A stretch of 63,456 bases of DNA, taken from assembly GCA_002841335.1 (NCBI GenBank), contig PHEY01000010.1:1-63456 (forward strand). Direction: 5' to 3'. This DNA comes from Actinobacteria bacterium HGW-Actinobacteria-2 (GTDB taxonomy: Bacteria; Actinomycetota; Actinomycetes; Propionibacteriales; Propionibacteriaceae). The notes beneath the pieces are model-generated. The model worked only from the letters and a program-made list of their open reading frames with translations, searched no databases and was not told the DNA's origin. Position 1 is the stretch's first letter, and each line of letters starts with the position of its first letter. This document shows, one piece after another, positions 18,072-27,547 of this stretch. Both the position numbers and the translations under genes were made by a program.

Positions 18072-18082
18072 GAGGCTGAAAC

Positions 18083-19225
18083 ATGGACTACGTAACTCTC
18101 CAGATCCTCTGGTTGATTCTGGTCGCCGTTCTGTGGATCGGCTACCTCGTCCTCGAAGGCTTCGACTACGGCGTTGCCATGCTTGTTCCTTTCCTCGGCA
18201 AGACCGAGAAGGAGAAGCGCGTCATGGTGAACACCATCGGCCCGGTCTGGGACGGTAACGAGGTCTGGCTGCTCACCGCTGGTGGCGCCACCTTCGCGGC
18301 CTTCCCGGCTTGGTACGCCACCCTGTTCTCCGGTGCCTACCTGCCCCTGTTCCTGGTGCTGGTCGGTCTGATCATCCGCGGTGTCTCCTTCGAGTACCGC
18401 GCGAAGCACCCGGAGACCAAGTGGCGTAACACCTTCGACTGGATGGCGGCCATCGGCTCGTTCATCGTGCCGCTGGTGTTCGGCGTGGCTTTCGCCAACT
18501 TCATCATCGGTCTGCCGGTTGCCCTGGCGACCACGGCTCAGAACCCCTACCTGATGGCTCCGGCCGCAGCGGCTCTGTACGTGATCACCCCGGCTCCTTA
18601 CTTCTGGCAGCTGTTCAGCCCGTTCGCCCTGCTGGGTGGCATCGTGCTGGTCGTCGCGTTCTTGTTCCACGGGGCGGTCTACCTGACCCTGAAGACCAAG
18701 GCCGGCGAGCTTCACGATCGCGTCCGGAAGTTCGCTTCCACCATCGGCCTGGTGGCCATCGTTGGTGGCGCGGCGTACCTGCTGTGGCAGAACCTGGTCT
18801 ACCCGGCTCAGGGCGCGCTCACCAAGGCCGCTCTCGGCGTCGACCTGGCTCCGACTCTGCAGTTGATCGGTTGGATCATGACTGTGGTCGCGGCTCTCGG
18901 CCTGATCGCAGCCTGGTGGTTCGTTGGGCACGGTCGTGAAGGCATCGCCTTCATCTCCACCTCGGTGGCGATCCTGGCGGTTGCCGTGATCACCTTCTCG
19001 ACGATGGTTCCCGGTATGGGCTTCGTCAACGCCGCTGGTGATCGCACCTCCGCTCCGCTCAACATCCTGAACGGGTCCTCCTCTCCGGAGACCCTGACCT
19101 TGATGACGATCGTCGCGGTGATCTTCGTGCCGATCGTGCTTGCCTACTCCGCGTGGACCTACTGGGTGTTCCGTCAGCGCCTCGGCGTTGAGAACATGCC
19201 AGAAGAGGTAGCGCTGGCGAGCTGA
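18083..19225 (+). CDS. cydB: Cytochrome bd oxidase subunit II
   Basis: A 380-residue subunit with about nine membrane helices, beginning with LQILWLILVAVLWIGYLVLEGFDYG, the usual CydB first helix (longer than quoted motifs; key residues Trp, Gly and EGFDYG near 31). GNEVWLLTAGGATFAAFP lies near residue 60. It pairs with CydA to form the oxidase and binds no haem itself. It starts 11 bases after cydA with a plausible GAGAGG site, and its stop overlaps the next start, so the complex and its assembly factor are made together. Confidence 0.97.
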   Translation: MDYVTLQILWLILVAVLWIGYLVLEGFDYGVAMLVPFLGKTEKEKRVMVNTIGPVWDGNEVWLLTAGGATFAAFPAWYATLFSGAYLPLFLVLVGLIIRGVSFEYRAKHPETKWRNTFDWMAAIGSFIVPLVFGVAFANFIIGLPVALATTAQNPYLMAPAAAALYVITPAPYFWQLFSPFALLGGIVLVVAFLFHGAVYLTLKTKAGELHDRVRKFASTIGLVAIVGGAAYLLWQNLVYPAQGALTKAALGVDLAPTLQLIGWIMTVVAALGLIAAWWFVGHGREGIAFISTSVAILAVAVITFSTMVPGMGFVNAAGDRTSAPLNILNGSSSPETLTLMTIVAVIFVPIVLAYSAWTYWVFRQRLGVENMPEEVALAS

Positions 19226-22200
19226 TGATGGCGGGTCCTATTGACCCCCGTCTACTCCGTCGGGCCTCGGCGACCAGGGGTTTTCTGGTCGCCGGGGTCG
19301 CGGTGGGAAGCACAACAGCCATCCTGACTCTCGGTCAGGCATGGCTGTTGTCGCGTTCTGTGGCGGGAATATTGACTGATGGAGCCTCCGCTTTGAGCGG
19401 GCTCCCCCTAGCAGCGCTGCTGCTCCTGGCTGTGTTCACCGGTAAGGCCGTTCTCAACTGGCTGCACCAGTGGATCGCCCAACGCACCTCGGCTGCGGTG
19501 AAGTCGCAGCTGCGGCGCGACATCATCGGTGCGCGGCTGGCGCACCCCATCGACTCCCCGGCGAGCACCGGCGGCCTGATCACTCTGGTCACCCAGGGCC
19601 TGGACGCCCTCGACGGCTACTTCAGCAAGTACCTGCCGCAGTTGATGCTGGCGGTCACCGTCCCGGTGATCATCGGAGTGTCGATTCTGACCGCCGACTT
19701 CTGGTCGGCCGTCATCGTGGCGGTCACCATGCCGCTGATCCCGATCTTCATGGCCCTGGTCGGCTGGACGACCGAGACCATCACCAAGAAGCGCTGGGCG
19801 GTGCAGACCCGACTGGCGCACCACTTCGCCGACCTGGTCACCGGCCTGCCCACCCTCCAGGTGTTCGGGCGGGCGAAGGCTCAGGCCCGCGGCTTGAAGC
19901 GGACCGAAGCCGCCCACGTCCGCGAGACCATGGCGACGCTACGAATCTCGTTCCTGTCGGCCATGGTGCTGGAACTGCTGTCCACCCTCAGCGTGGCGGT
20001 GATCGCGGTCACCATCGGCTTCCGCGTGGTCTTCGGCGAGATGGACCTGGCCACGGCGCTGTTCGTGCTGATCCTGGCCCCCGAGGCCTACCTGCCGATC
20101 CGTCAGGTGGGCGTGCACTACCACGACTCCGCCGACGGGGTCGCGGCCGCCGAGGCCGCTTTCGGACTGATCGACGCCCACGAACCCGAACCGGTCAAGA
20201 GCGTCCGTGGTGCGGCCAAGCTGGTCTTCGGCAAGGCGCCCGCGGTCGAGGCCGCGGTTGTCGAGGTTCCCGAGGAGCCGGTGGCTGCTGCTGCGGTGGC
20301 GCCGCCGTCCCCGACGGCCCTGCTGAGCGTGCGGGGCCTCACCCACACCTATCCCGGAGCGAGCGCGCCCGCGCTGGCCCCGATCGACTTCGACATCGCC
20401 CCGGGCGAGATCGTGGCGATCGCCGGCGGCAGCGGCGGTGGCAAGACCACCCTGCTCAACTCCCTGCTGGGCTTCCTGAACCCGACCGGCGGGCAGCGGT
20501 TCTCCGCGGGGGAACCGATCACCGACTGGACCGCCTGGCGCCGCCACGCCGCCTTCGTCGGTCAGTTTCCCGGCCTGGTCAACGGCGATGTCGCCACCAA
20601 CGTCCGACTGGGCAGCCCGGAGGCGACCGATGAGGAACTGCTGGCTGCACTGGCTGCCGCCGGCGCTCCTGAGCTGAGGCTCGACCACATCATCGGCGAC
20701 AACGCCGAAGGCGTGTCCGCGGGCGAGCGGCGACGGATCGCCACCGCCCGGGCGCTGCTGCGGATCAACCGCGATGGTGGCCGGCTGCTGATCCTGGACG
20801 AGCCGACCGCCGGCCTGGACGCCGACGCCGAAGCGGTGCTGCTGGCCAGCCTGCGGACCGCCAAGGTGGCCGTCCTGGTGGTCAGCCACCGTCCGGCCGT
20901 GTTGAAGGCCGCCGATCGGGTGATCACCATCGAGGCGCCCGCCGTGGCCGTCGAGGAGCCGATCATCGAGTCGACCGACAAGGTCGAGTCGACCGACGCG
21001 ACGTCGAGCTCCACCAACGAGGCGACCGATGAGATCGGCGAGGTCAGCGACGACGGACGTCCGCTGCTGACTCGCCTGTTGGATGCCGTGCCGAACTCGC
21101 GCAAGTGGCTGGCGCTGTCAGTGTTCCTGGCGTTCAGCGCCACTGGAGCCTCGGTCGCGCTGATGTCGACCTCGGCCTGGTTGTTGGCGTTCGCCGCGTT
21201 GCTGGTTCCGCCGCTGTTCCTGCAGGTGCCCTCCACCGCCGTGCGCTTCTTCGCCATCTCGCGCAGCGCCACCCGCTACGCCGAACGCCTGGCCGGGCAC
21301 AACGTGGCCATGCGCGTGCAGTCGGCGCTACGCCTGGAGACCTACACCCGTCTGGCCCGCACCACCTTGATCGGACGTCGCCGCGGCGATCTGCTCACTC
21401 GAGTGATCGCCGACGTCGAAGCCGTCCAGGACCTGATCGTGCGAGTGTGGATTCCGTTCATCGCCTCCACCGCGGTGATCGTGCTGACCGCGATCGGACT
21501 GGCGTTCATTTCGGTGCCCGCCGCCCTGGTCATCTTGGCCAGCGCTGCGCTGGCCGGGTTGCTGCTGCCGTGGCTGGCTCAGCGCGCTTCGGCCAAGGCC
21601 GATGCCGCCGCCGTGCCGCTGCGCGGGCGCCTGGGCGACGCCGTCCACGAGATCGCCGGCGCCGCACCGGACCTGGTCGCCTATGGCGCCGATCGCGCCT
21701 ACTCGGCGCGCTTGCTGGACATCGACGAGGAGTTGCGCACCAACGAGGCCCGCACCACCTGGGTGCGTGGCGTCGCCTCCGGCGCGCAGGTGTTGGCCGC
21801 CGGTGCGGCGGTCGTCGGAGCGCTGCTGGTCGCGGCGCCCCAAGCGGTTGCCGGACAGCTGTCGCCGAGCATGGTCACCTGGATGCGCGAGGTCGTGTTC
21901 ATCAACCAGCCGGTGCCGCCGGTGTACGCCATGGAGGCCACGCTGCTGGCCGTGCTGGTGTTGACCCCGCTGGCCCTCCACGAGGCCCTCAGCACGCTGA
22001 TTCAGGCCGCCCAGACCCACACCCGGGCCAAGGCTGCCCTGGCTCGGGTCGAGGCCGTCCTGGACGCCGAGCCGGTCGGTGCCGGTGACCTGCCGGCGCT
22101 GGGCGAGCCGGTTGATGATCCGGGCGTGAGCCTGCGCGGCCTGTCCGCCGGGTGGCCCGATCAGGCGCCGGTGGTCACCGGGCTGGATCTGCAGCTGGCC

Positions 22201-22695
22201 CGCGGCGAGCGAGTGGCGTTGGTGGGGCCGTCCGGCGTGGGTAAGACCACGGTGGCCGCCACGGTGCTGGGACTCATCCCGGCCGTGGGCGGCGAGGCCG
22301 AGGTGCGCGGACGGGTCGGCTACCTGGCTCAGGACGCGCACATCTTCACCACCTCGATCGCTGAGAACGTGAAGATCGGCAACCGGGACGCCTCCGCGGC
22401 CGATGTCCGGGCTGCCCTCGACCGGGCTGGGCTGCGGTTGCCGTCCGACCGGTTCGTGGGCGAGACCGGCGCACAGCTGTCCGGCGGCGAAGCCCGTCGC
22501 GTGGCGCTGGCCCGGCTGCTCGTCGGCGAGTTCCAGGTGCTGATCCTGGACGAGCCGACCGAGCATCTGGACATCCTGACCGCCACTGCACTGATGGATG
22601 ACATCTGGCAGACCACGTCTGATTCGGCCGTGCTGGTGATCACGCACGATCCTGCCGTGATCACCCGCTGCGATCGCGTCGTGACCCTGGCCTGA
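19225..22695 (+). CDS. cydDC: Fused CydDC ABC transporter for bd oxidase assembly
   Basis: A 1156-residue protein with two consecutive TMD-NBD units, equal to CydD followed by CydC. The first Walker A is GGSGGGKTT near residue 400 and the second GPSGVGKTT near 1001. Signature motifs read VSAGERRR and LSGGEARR. A linker of about 60 residues rich in Glu, Ser and Thr joins the halves near 575-615. In E. coli the separate CydD and CydC form a heterodimeric exporter of reduced thiols or haem needed to mature cytochrome bd; fusion into one chain is common in actinobacteria. The ATG overlaps the cydB stop (TGATG). Confidence 0.95.
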   Translation: MMAGPIDPRLLRRASATRGFLVAGVAVGSTTAILTLGQAWLLSRSVAGILTDGASALSGLPLAALLLLAVFTGKAVLNWLHQWIAQRTSAAVKSQLRRDIIGARLAHPIDSPASTGGLITLVTQGLDALDGYFSKYLPQLMLAVTVPVIIGVSILTADFWSAVIVAVTMPLIPIFMALVGWTTETITKKRWAVQTRLAHHFADLVTGLPTLQVFGRAKAQARGLKRTEAAHVRETMATLRISFLSAMVLELLSTLSVAVIAVTIGFRVVFGEMDLATALFVLILAPEAYLPIRQVGVHYHDSADGVAAAEAAFGLIDAHEPEPVKSVRGAAKLVFGKAPAVEAAVVEVPEEPVAAAAVAPPSPTALLSVRGLTHTYPGASAPALAPIDFDIAPGEIVAIAGGSGGGKTTLLNSLLGFLNPTGGQRFSAGEPITDWTAWRRHAAFVGQFPGLVNGDVATNVRLGSPEATDEELLAALAAAGAPELRLDHIIGDNAEGVSAGERRRIATARALLRINRDGGRLLILDEPTAGLDADAEAVLLASLRTAKVAVLVVSHRPAVLKAADRVITIEAPAVAVEEPIIESTDKVESTDATSSSTNEATDEIGEVSDDGRPLLTRLLDAVPNSRKWLALSVFLAFSATGASVALMSTSAWLLAFAALLVPPLFLQVPSTAVRFFAISRSATRYAERLAGHNVAMRVQSALRLETYTRLARTTLIGRRRGDLLTRVIADVEAVQDLIVRVWIPFIASTAVIVLTAIGLAFISVPAALVILASAALAGLLLPWLAQRASAKADAAAVPLRGRLGDAVHEIAGAAPDLVAYGADRAYSARLLDIDEELRTNEARTTWVRGVASGAQVLAAGAAVVGALLVAAPQAVAGQLSPSMVTWMREVVFINQPVPPVYAMEATLLAVLVLTPLALHEALSTLIQAAQTHTRAKAALARVEAVLDAEPVGAGDLPALGEPVDDPGVSLRGLSAGWPDQAPVVTGLDLQLARGERVALVGPSGVGKTTVAATVLGLIPAVGGEAEVRGRVGYLAQDAHIFTTSIAENVKIGNRDASAADVRAALDRAGLRLPSDRFVGETGAQLSGGEARRVALARLLVGEFQVLILDEPTEHLDILTATALMDDIWQTTSDSAVLVITHDPAVITRCDRVVTLA

Positions 22696-22722
22696 GCGCC
22701 CAAGCGGTTGGGCCTCGGGTCG

Positions 22723-22783
22723 GGCCGTGTCGAAGCCTGGGCGAGGTTTCGACACGGCCGCCGCACTGCGTGCTCAACCAGCG
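22723..22783. repeat. Hairpin and REP-like half-element after cydDC
   Basis: GGCCGTGTCGAA (22723-22734) pairs with TTCGACACGGCC (22748-22759), a 12-bp stem 27 bases after the cydDC stop that may act as its terminator. The right arm begins GGTTTCGACACGG (22745), and TGCTCAACCAGCG follows at 22771. The same pair of words at nearly the same spacing occurs at 45515-45550, so this is also half of a dispersed palindromic element. Confidence 0.6.
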
Positions 22784-22798
22784 CGGCAGGTTGCCAGC

Positions 22799-22954
22799 GT
22801 CACCGCCGAGTTACCGGGGTTATCAGCCAGCCTTGCGGAGTCGGCAGCGACGCGCGCCGAGTTGTCGGGGTTATGAGCCGGATTGAGGGGTCGAAAACCC
22901 CGGCAACTCGGCGGTGACGCCCTCTTGCGTGCCAACCGGGCCCGCATAACCCGG
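22799..22954. repeat. Cluster of four related 19-21 bp units, two direct and two inverted
   Basis: The gap between cydDC and the next gene (22696-22993) holds no gene. Units GTCACCGCCGAGTTACCGGGG + TTAT (22799) and GCCGAGTTGTCGGGG + TTAT (22856) are direct. Their reverse complements appear at 22898-22918 (20 of 21 bases matching the first unit) and 22936-22954. A GGGGT/ACCCC mini-hairpin sits just before the third unit. Units can pair to form long RNA or cruciform stems. Confidence 0.6.
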
Positions 22955-22993
22955 GTAACTCGGCAGTGGCTGGCCAGCCAGGCCTCAGGGAGC

Positions 22994-23569
22994 TCAACCG
23001 GGGGTCTGGTGATCTGGTTGCTGTGGCGACGGCGGAGTAAAGAGCCGCCCCAGCCCCGGGCCGAGATTGGGGCCGTCGGGGTCGAACTGGCGCAGCACCA
23101 GGGAGCCGAGGTACGCGGCGTAGGCCAGTCGCGCCCGCTCGGACGCGACGGCATCCTCAGCCCCGCCCTGGCGAAGAAGTTCCTCGATGAAGGCCATCCG
23201 GCGGCGGTGAACCCGTGCCACCACCGGTCCGATCTGCGGGTCGTCGAGGGCGCTGATCAGCCGCCATTCCGCGGCGTCCTCCTCTGCGGTCGCGCCGAAC
23301 GCTGCCCCGATGAGTTGCTCCATCGCGGCTTCGGGTGGCAGGTCGGCCAGGGCGTCGATGGTACCGGCGGTGGCCACCTGCTCCCAGTGCGCCAGGACGG
23401 CGTCGATCAGCTCAGCGCGATCGGTGAAGTGCCAGTAGAAGCTGCCCCGAGTGGCCCCCAGCCGCGGCGCGAGGGCGTCGACAGCGATCTTGTCGAAGCC
23501 GACCTCCGCGCCCAGCGCGATCGCTGCTTGCACCCAGTCTTCACGCGTGAGTCGCTTCTTCGAGGCCAT
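22994..23569 (-). CDS. TetR-family transcriptional regulator
   Basis: A 191-residue regulator. The HTH is at about residues 25-50 (IAVDALAPRLGATRGSFYWHF), followed by an all-helical ligand-binding domain and a proline-rich tail (PPSPQQPDHQTPG). It is divergent from a small DUF3995-type gene, with 62 bases between the starts that contain two adjacent palindromes sharing the TACA...TGTA core. This is the classic arrangement of an autoregulated repressor that also controls its divergent neighbour. The ligand is unknown. Confidence 0.88.
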   Translation of the reverse strand: MASKKRLTREDWVQAAIALGAEVGFDKIAVDALAPRLGATRGSFYWHFTDRAELIDAVLAHWEQVATAGTIDALADLPPEAAMEQLIGAAFGATAEEDAAEWRLISALDDPQIGPVVARVHRRRMAFIEELLRQGGAEDAVASERARLAYAAYLGSLVLRQFDPDGPNLGPGLGRLFTPPSPQQPDHQTPG

Positions 23570-23580
23570 GTTGCGAGCTT

Positions 23581-23620
23581 ACCGTACAGGTGTGTACGGT
23601 AACCATACAGTTCTGTATGG
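23581..23620. promoter_or_regulatory. Two tandem TetR operators
   Basis: ACCGTACAGGTGTGTACGGT (23581-23600) and CCATACAGTTCTGTATGG (23603-23620) are both inverted repeats with TACA and TGTA cores four bases apart. Their centres are 21 bp apart, two DNA turns, so two dimers would sit on the same face of the helix. They lie between the divergent TetR and DUF3995-like genes. Confidence 0.8.
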
Positions 23621-23631
23621 AAGGCGCATCG

Positions 23632-24162
23632 ATGACCACCGCTCGTCCGAATCCAGCCCAGGGGCCCGCCGCGTTGCGCGTGCTCAGCCCCGCACCCCAG
23701 GACGCCACCACGCTGCGCCGACTTCGGCCGATCGCCGTGCTGACCGCCGCCACCTTGGGGGCGATCGGCGCCGTCCACGCCGCCTGGGCCGCCGGGAGCA
23801 CCTGGCCCTATGACGATCCCAGCACGCTCACCCGGAGCGTGCTGGGTGTCCCTGAGGCCGGCGACTTCCCGCCACCCGGGCTCACCTTGGCCGTCACCGG
23901 AGCCCTCACGGTCGCCGCCGGCGCCGCCCTGGCACGCACGTCTCGATCGGAGCGGGTGCGCCGAACCGCCCGCCTGCTCACCCTGCCGGCAGCCGGAGTG
24001 CTCGCCCTTCGCGGGGTCGGCGGTTTCGCCCAATCGCTGCTGGCGCCCAACGCCGCGACACCGGAGTTCACCCACAACGACCTGCGCATCTACTCCCCGC
24101 TCTGTCTGGCACTGGCCGCCGGCCTGGCCGCACTCGAGAAGTCCACCAAGGAGACCGCATGA
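23632..24162 (+). CDS. DUF3995-like membrane protein
   Basis: A 176-residue protein with about four hydrophobic helices (IAVLTAATLGAIGAVHAAWA, LTLAVTGALTVAAGAALA, LLTLPAAGVLALRGVGG and a C-terminal helix), resembling DUF3995 proteins of unknown function. The segment WAAGSTWPYDD between helices 1 and 2 is typical of that family. ATG 23632 follows the operator pair directly; a second ATG at 23617 lies inside the downstream operator and is less likely. Its stop overlaps the next start (ATGA). Regulation by the divergent TetR is strongly suggested. Confidence 0.75.
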   Translation: MTTARPNPAQGPAALRVLSPAPQDATTLRRLRPIAVLTAATLGAIGAVHAAWAAGSTWPYDDPSTLTRSVLGVPEAGDFPPPGLTLAVTGALTVAAGAALARTSRSERVRRTARLLTLPAAGVLALRGVGGFAQSLLAPNAATPEFTHNDLRIYSPLCLALAAGLAALEKSTKETA

Positions 24163-24563
24163 CCACCACCACTCGCCGCTGGCCCCTGTGGGCCAGCACT
24201 GGCGTCCTCGCCGTGACCGCCGCGATTCACATCTTCGCCGGCACGCCCGACTACCTGGCCGCCGTCGACCGCTCCGGGCTCACCGGCGAGGCTCACGGGC
24301 TGGCGATCGCCTTGTGGCACCTCACCTCGGTGCTGCTGGTACTGCTTCCCGCAGCTCTGGCCTGGGCCGGACGCAACAACAGTCCGGCCGGACGTCCACT
24401 GGTGGCGGCGGTCTGGGTGATCTGCCTGGCTTTCGTGGTGATCATGCTCGGCATCGACCTCGCCGCCGGCGCGGTCATCTCCCCGCTGGTGCAATGGACG
24501 CTATTCGTCCCCGGCCTGGTGTTGCTGCCGTTCGTCCGACTGGGACGGCCGCTCGCTGAGTGA
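24159..24563 (+). CDS. Small four-helix membrane protein, unknown
   Basis: A 134-residue protein with four predicted membrane helices and little else: VLAVTAAIHIFAG, ALWHLTSVLLVLLPAALAWA, VAAVWVICLAFVVIMLG and LFVPGLVLLPFV. I do not recognise a family with confidence. It overlaps the previous DUF3995-like gene by ATGA, so the two are one transcription unit under the TetR operators and may form a membrane complex. Its last 63 bases overlap the end of a convergent membrane-protein gene. Confidence 0.7.
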   Translation: MTTTTRRWPLWASTGVLAVTAAIHIFAGTPDYLAAVDRSGLTGEAHGLAIALWHLTSVLLVLLPAALAWAGRNNSPAGRPLVAAVWVICLAFVVIMLGIDLAAGAVISPLVQWTLFVPGLVLLPFVRLGRPLAE

Positions 24564-25418
24564 GGACGTCGACGGCGGGATGCCGTCATCCTCGCGCATT
24601 GCCCCCCACCACAAGGTGGCCGCCGCGTAGGACACTACCCCTACCCAGGCCGCCCACCAGCGCCACTCCTGTTGAGCAAGGCCGCCAGCCCACACCCACC
24701 AAGCGAAGACGGCAAGGATGCCTCCTGCCGAGAGGATCTGCCCCCACCGAGCCACCTGCGGCAACCAGTTCAGCGGTCGCATGGCGTTGAAGAACACCGA
24801 CACGGCGATTGACACCATGACGGCGACGGGCAGCGCCTTTCCCGACACCGGTGACCACAAGAGCGCCAGCATCGCCAGGATCACCCACAGGACGGCCACG
24901 ACCATGAGTGCGACGAACGCCCGACGTCGCGGCTGAAACTGCCGCGCATTCAGCGCTGCGAACAACCGGGACGACGAGGGTCGAAACTCCGGACTGCGCA
25001 AGAGTCCGATCCCAGCCCGCCCACACAGCAAACCGAGCAGCGGCCCAGCGATCCACGGCGCTATCCAGCCGCGTCGATGCGGAATCATTGCCTCGATCGC
25101 ACCTGAGTTGGCCAACACATATCCCCACGTTGCCAACAGCAACGCCCCAACGAACAGGAAGTAGATGCCGAGCCACCATCTCAGGCGCCGCGATCGCAGC
25201 ACCAACAGACTGCCGAACCCGATCGCTCCGAGCCCTGCGGCAGCGCCATAGCCGGTATACATCGGCAACAAGACCCCGCCGTCACCGACTCCTACTTCGA
25301 CCAGGACAGCGCTCAACGCGCCAACGCCGGCAACCACCCATCCGGTCGCTGAGCTCCGGGCGCGGCGACCGGGAGGGTGCGGCGTCTCCGCTGCCTGCTC
25401 CCGCTGCGCCACAACCAC
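24501..25418 (-). CDS. Multispanning membrane protein, unknown
   Basis: A 305-residue protein with about eight hydrophobic helices and a charged, Ser-rich C-terminal tail of 35 residues (SSLSERPSQSDERQQHQ). No enzyme motif is visible. The GTG at 25418 has GAGGG immediately upstream, while a GTG two codons later (25412) has better spacing to AGGGG, so the start is uncertain by two codons. Its 3' end overlaps the convergent four-helix gene by 63 bases; the overlap falls in the hydrophilic tail, so either stop could be as drawn. Expression is not shown by sequence alone. Confidence 0.6.
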   Translation of the reverse strand: MVVAQREQAAETPHPPGRRARSSATGWVVAGVGALSAVLVEVGVGDGGVLLPMYTGYGAAAGLGAIGFGSLLVLRSRRLRWWLGIYFLFVGALLLATWGYVLANSGAIEAMIPHRRGWIAPWIAGPLLGLLCGRAGIGLLRSPEFRPSSSRLFAALNARQFQPRRRAFVALMVVAVLWVILAMLALLWSPVSGKALPVAVMVSIAVSVFFNAMRPLNWLPQVARWGQILSAGGILAVFAWWVWAGGLAQQEWRWWAAWVGVVSYAAATLWWGAMREDDGIPPSTSSLSERPSQSDERQQHQAGDE

Positions 25419-25487
25419 CCCTCACGTTCCGCTGAACCAGACCCTACCCAGCCCAGCCGACGAAAGCGGCCCGCCCCTACGGCGCGC

Positions 25488-27365
25488 TCAGTCCTCGGCG
25501 AGCACCACGATCCGGTCGCCCTTGGCGAAGGTGATCGCCTCGCCCTTCTCCGGATTCACCCGGACGCCGTAGGCCTCGTTGCTGTGGTGCGCGTGCTCGG
25601 CGATCCGGTAGCCGAGCGCGGTCTCGCCGCGGCGGCGGGCCGCCTCCAGCACCGAGTAGAAGTTCACCGGCACACCCACCTGGACGTACTGCTCGGCCGG
25701 ACGCAGGTAGACCTCGCTGCCCTCGGACTCGAACAAGGTGGTGAACACATCGGCCAGCCCGCGGTTCTCCGAGATCTGCGACAGCATCAACGCCACCAGC
25801 TTGTCGCTGACGATCAGGTCATCAGCCCGGGCGACCTCGGCCAGTTCGCGGTTGGCGTCGTCGAGCATCTCGCTGACGATGTTCAGATCCAGGTCGTTGC
25901 GCTCGGCCAGATCGCGCAAATGCAGCAGGGTCACCAGGGTGCGGCTGTCGGCCTGCTCCGACTCGTAGTGCTCGGTGTCGGCCAACAAGATGATGTGGTC
26001 GAAGCTGCCCACGTTCAGCGCGTCCAGCACCGGACGCTTGGTCGGGTCGCCGTCCACGTGTGTCAGGGTGACGTTAGTCACCGCCGGCATCGCGGGAATC
26101 TCACCGGAGTTCACGATCACCACCTCTGAGCCGGGCGCCACATACTCGTCCAGCTCGCCGATCATCACCGGCAGCACCGTGTTCACGTTCAACACCAGGG
26201 TGCGCTCGGCGCGCTTGGCGTCCGCCGGCAGCTGGGTGAGCGCAGTGGTGTCGATCGACTCCGGCGCCTTCCCCAGGGTGATCTCGGAGTCGTCAGAGGC
26301 CACCACGACGATCTGGTCCTCGGCCCCGATGATCGTGTCGGCCGGCGGGTTGATCAGCGGTGCACCATCGACGACCAAGCCCATCACGGCGCACTTGTTG
26401 AACGCCACCTGGGCGTCGAAATAGGTCTTGCCGACCAGGGAGGGCTGCTGGGTGAAGTAGATCTCGTCACCGTCGAAGTCCAGGAACTCCTGGTAAACCA
26501 CCGAGAGGCCGGACTGGCGGCAGCTCTGCACGGTGATGCGTCCGATCACCTCCGGGCCGAGCACCCAGTGCACCTCATCGCGTCCGACCAGCTTGGCGAC
26601 CTCAAGGTTCTCCGGGTCACTGAGCTCGGCGACGACGTGGAGCTTGCCCTCGCCACGGTTGGGGTTGTTGGTCAGCGCGAGCGCAGTCTTGATCACGTCG
26701 GCGTCCGGATCGGCGGAGTCCTCCGGCGCGAGCAGGATGATGCTACGGGCAGCGAAAGGGCTGCCCAAGCCGAGTTCGGTGAGGTTCTTGGGGTCACCGT
26801 TGCGGCAGATCACCGAGGTGCGTCCGAGCTGGGGGCACTCGGCCTTGATCTCGTCGTCCATCTCGATCTTGTCCTTGGCGGCCACGATCACCACCGCGGA
26901 CTTGCCGCGAGACTCGTTGGCGACGGCCAGCTCACTGATGATGGAGTGCACCTTGCTGCTCCACCCGAGGATCAGCGTGTGGTCGCTCTCCAACACCCGG
27001 GAGCGGCCCTTGCGCAACTCGGCCACCTTGTCGTCGAAGGCGCCCGAGATGATGCCGATCAGGCTGGCCACGATGATCAGGCCGCCGATGGTGATGATCA
27101 ACATGAACACCCGGAAGCCCCAACCAGTGTCACCACCCATGGTGCCCGGGTCGAAGGTGCGCATCAGGCCGCCCCACCACAGGTCGAACAGGTCACCTTC
27201 GGCGGCATCGTCGGGGAAGGCGCGGAACAGGTAGGCCAGCGTCCCGACGACCACCACCAGGGCGATCGTGGCCAACGCCAACAGACCCATCAGGGCGATC
27301 GGCCCGCGCGACATCCAGTTGTCGAACCTGTACCGGAGTCGATCCCCCACTGTTGGCTTTTCCAT
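25488..27365 (-). CDS. CASTOR/POLLUX-type ion channel-like protein
   Basis: A 625-residue protein with two N-terminal membrane helices (about 26-50 and 85-110) around a short pore-like loop with DLWWGGLMRTFDPGTMG, followed by two RCK/TrkA-N-like Rossmann regions. The pattern LILGWSSKVHSIISEL, then RNGDP and NPNRGEGKLHVVAELSDPEN, matches the CASTOR/POLLUX family of cation channels, originally named for plant nuclear channels and widespread in actinobacteria. ATG 27365 is chosen because GAGGGGGA precedes it. The pore-region glycines may set ion choice, which cannot be predicted here. It is a single-gene unit, divergent from the glycosyltransferase gene. Confidence 0.88.
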   Translation of the reverse strand: MEKPTVGDRLRYRFDNWMSRGPIALMGLLALATIALVVVVGTLAYLFRAFPDDAAEGDLFDLWWGGLMRTFDPGTMGGDTGWGFRVFMLIITIGGLIIVASLIGIISGAFDDKVAELRKGRSRVLESDHTLILGWSSKVHSIISELAVANESRGKSAVVIVAAKDKIEMDDEIKAECPQLGRTSVICRNGDPKNLTELGLGSPFAARSIILLAPEDSADPDADVIKTALALTNNPNRGEGKLHVVAELSDPENLEVAKLVGRDEVHWVLGPEVIGRITVQSCRQSGLSVVYQEFLDFDGDEIYFTQQPSLVGKTYFDAQVAFNKCAVMGLVVDGAPLINPPADTIIGAEDQIVVVASDDSEITLGKAPESIDTTALTQLPADAKRAERTLVLNVNTVLPVMIGELDEYVAPGSEVVIVNSGEIPAMPAVTNVTLTHVDGDPTKRPVLDALNVGSFDHIILLADTEHYESEQADSRTLVTLLHLRDLAERNDLDLNIVSEMLDDANRELAEVARADDLIVSDKLVALMLSQISENRGLADVFTTLFESEGSEVYLRPAEQYVQVGVPVNFYSVLEAARRRGETALGYRIAEHAHHSNEAYGVRVNPEKGEAITFAKGDRIVVLAED

Positions 27366-27547
27366 TGCCGTCCCCCTCATTGCGTCCTTCGGCATTGCTC
27401 AGGCGGAGTTTAGCGAGCAACACCGGTCCCGCACCCGGTGATCAGGGTTCTGTGATTACCACCTCGACGACCGGCGTGACCGCCCGCCTCAGCCCGCGGT
27501 GTATCGGAGCACTACAGTGGATTCGGATCACATCACAGGAGAGTGCC

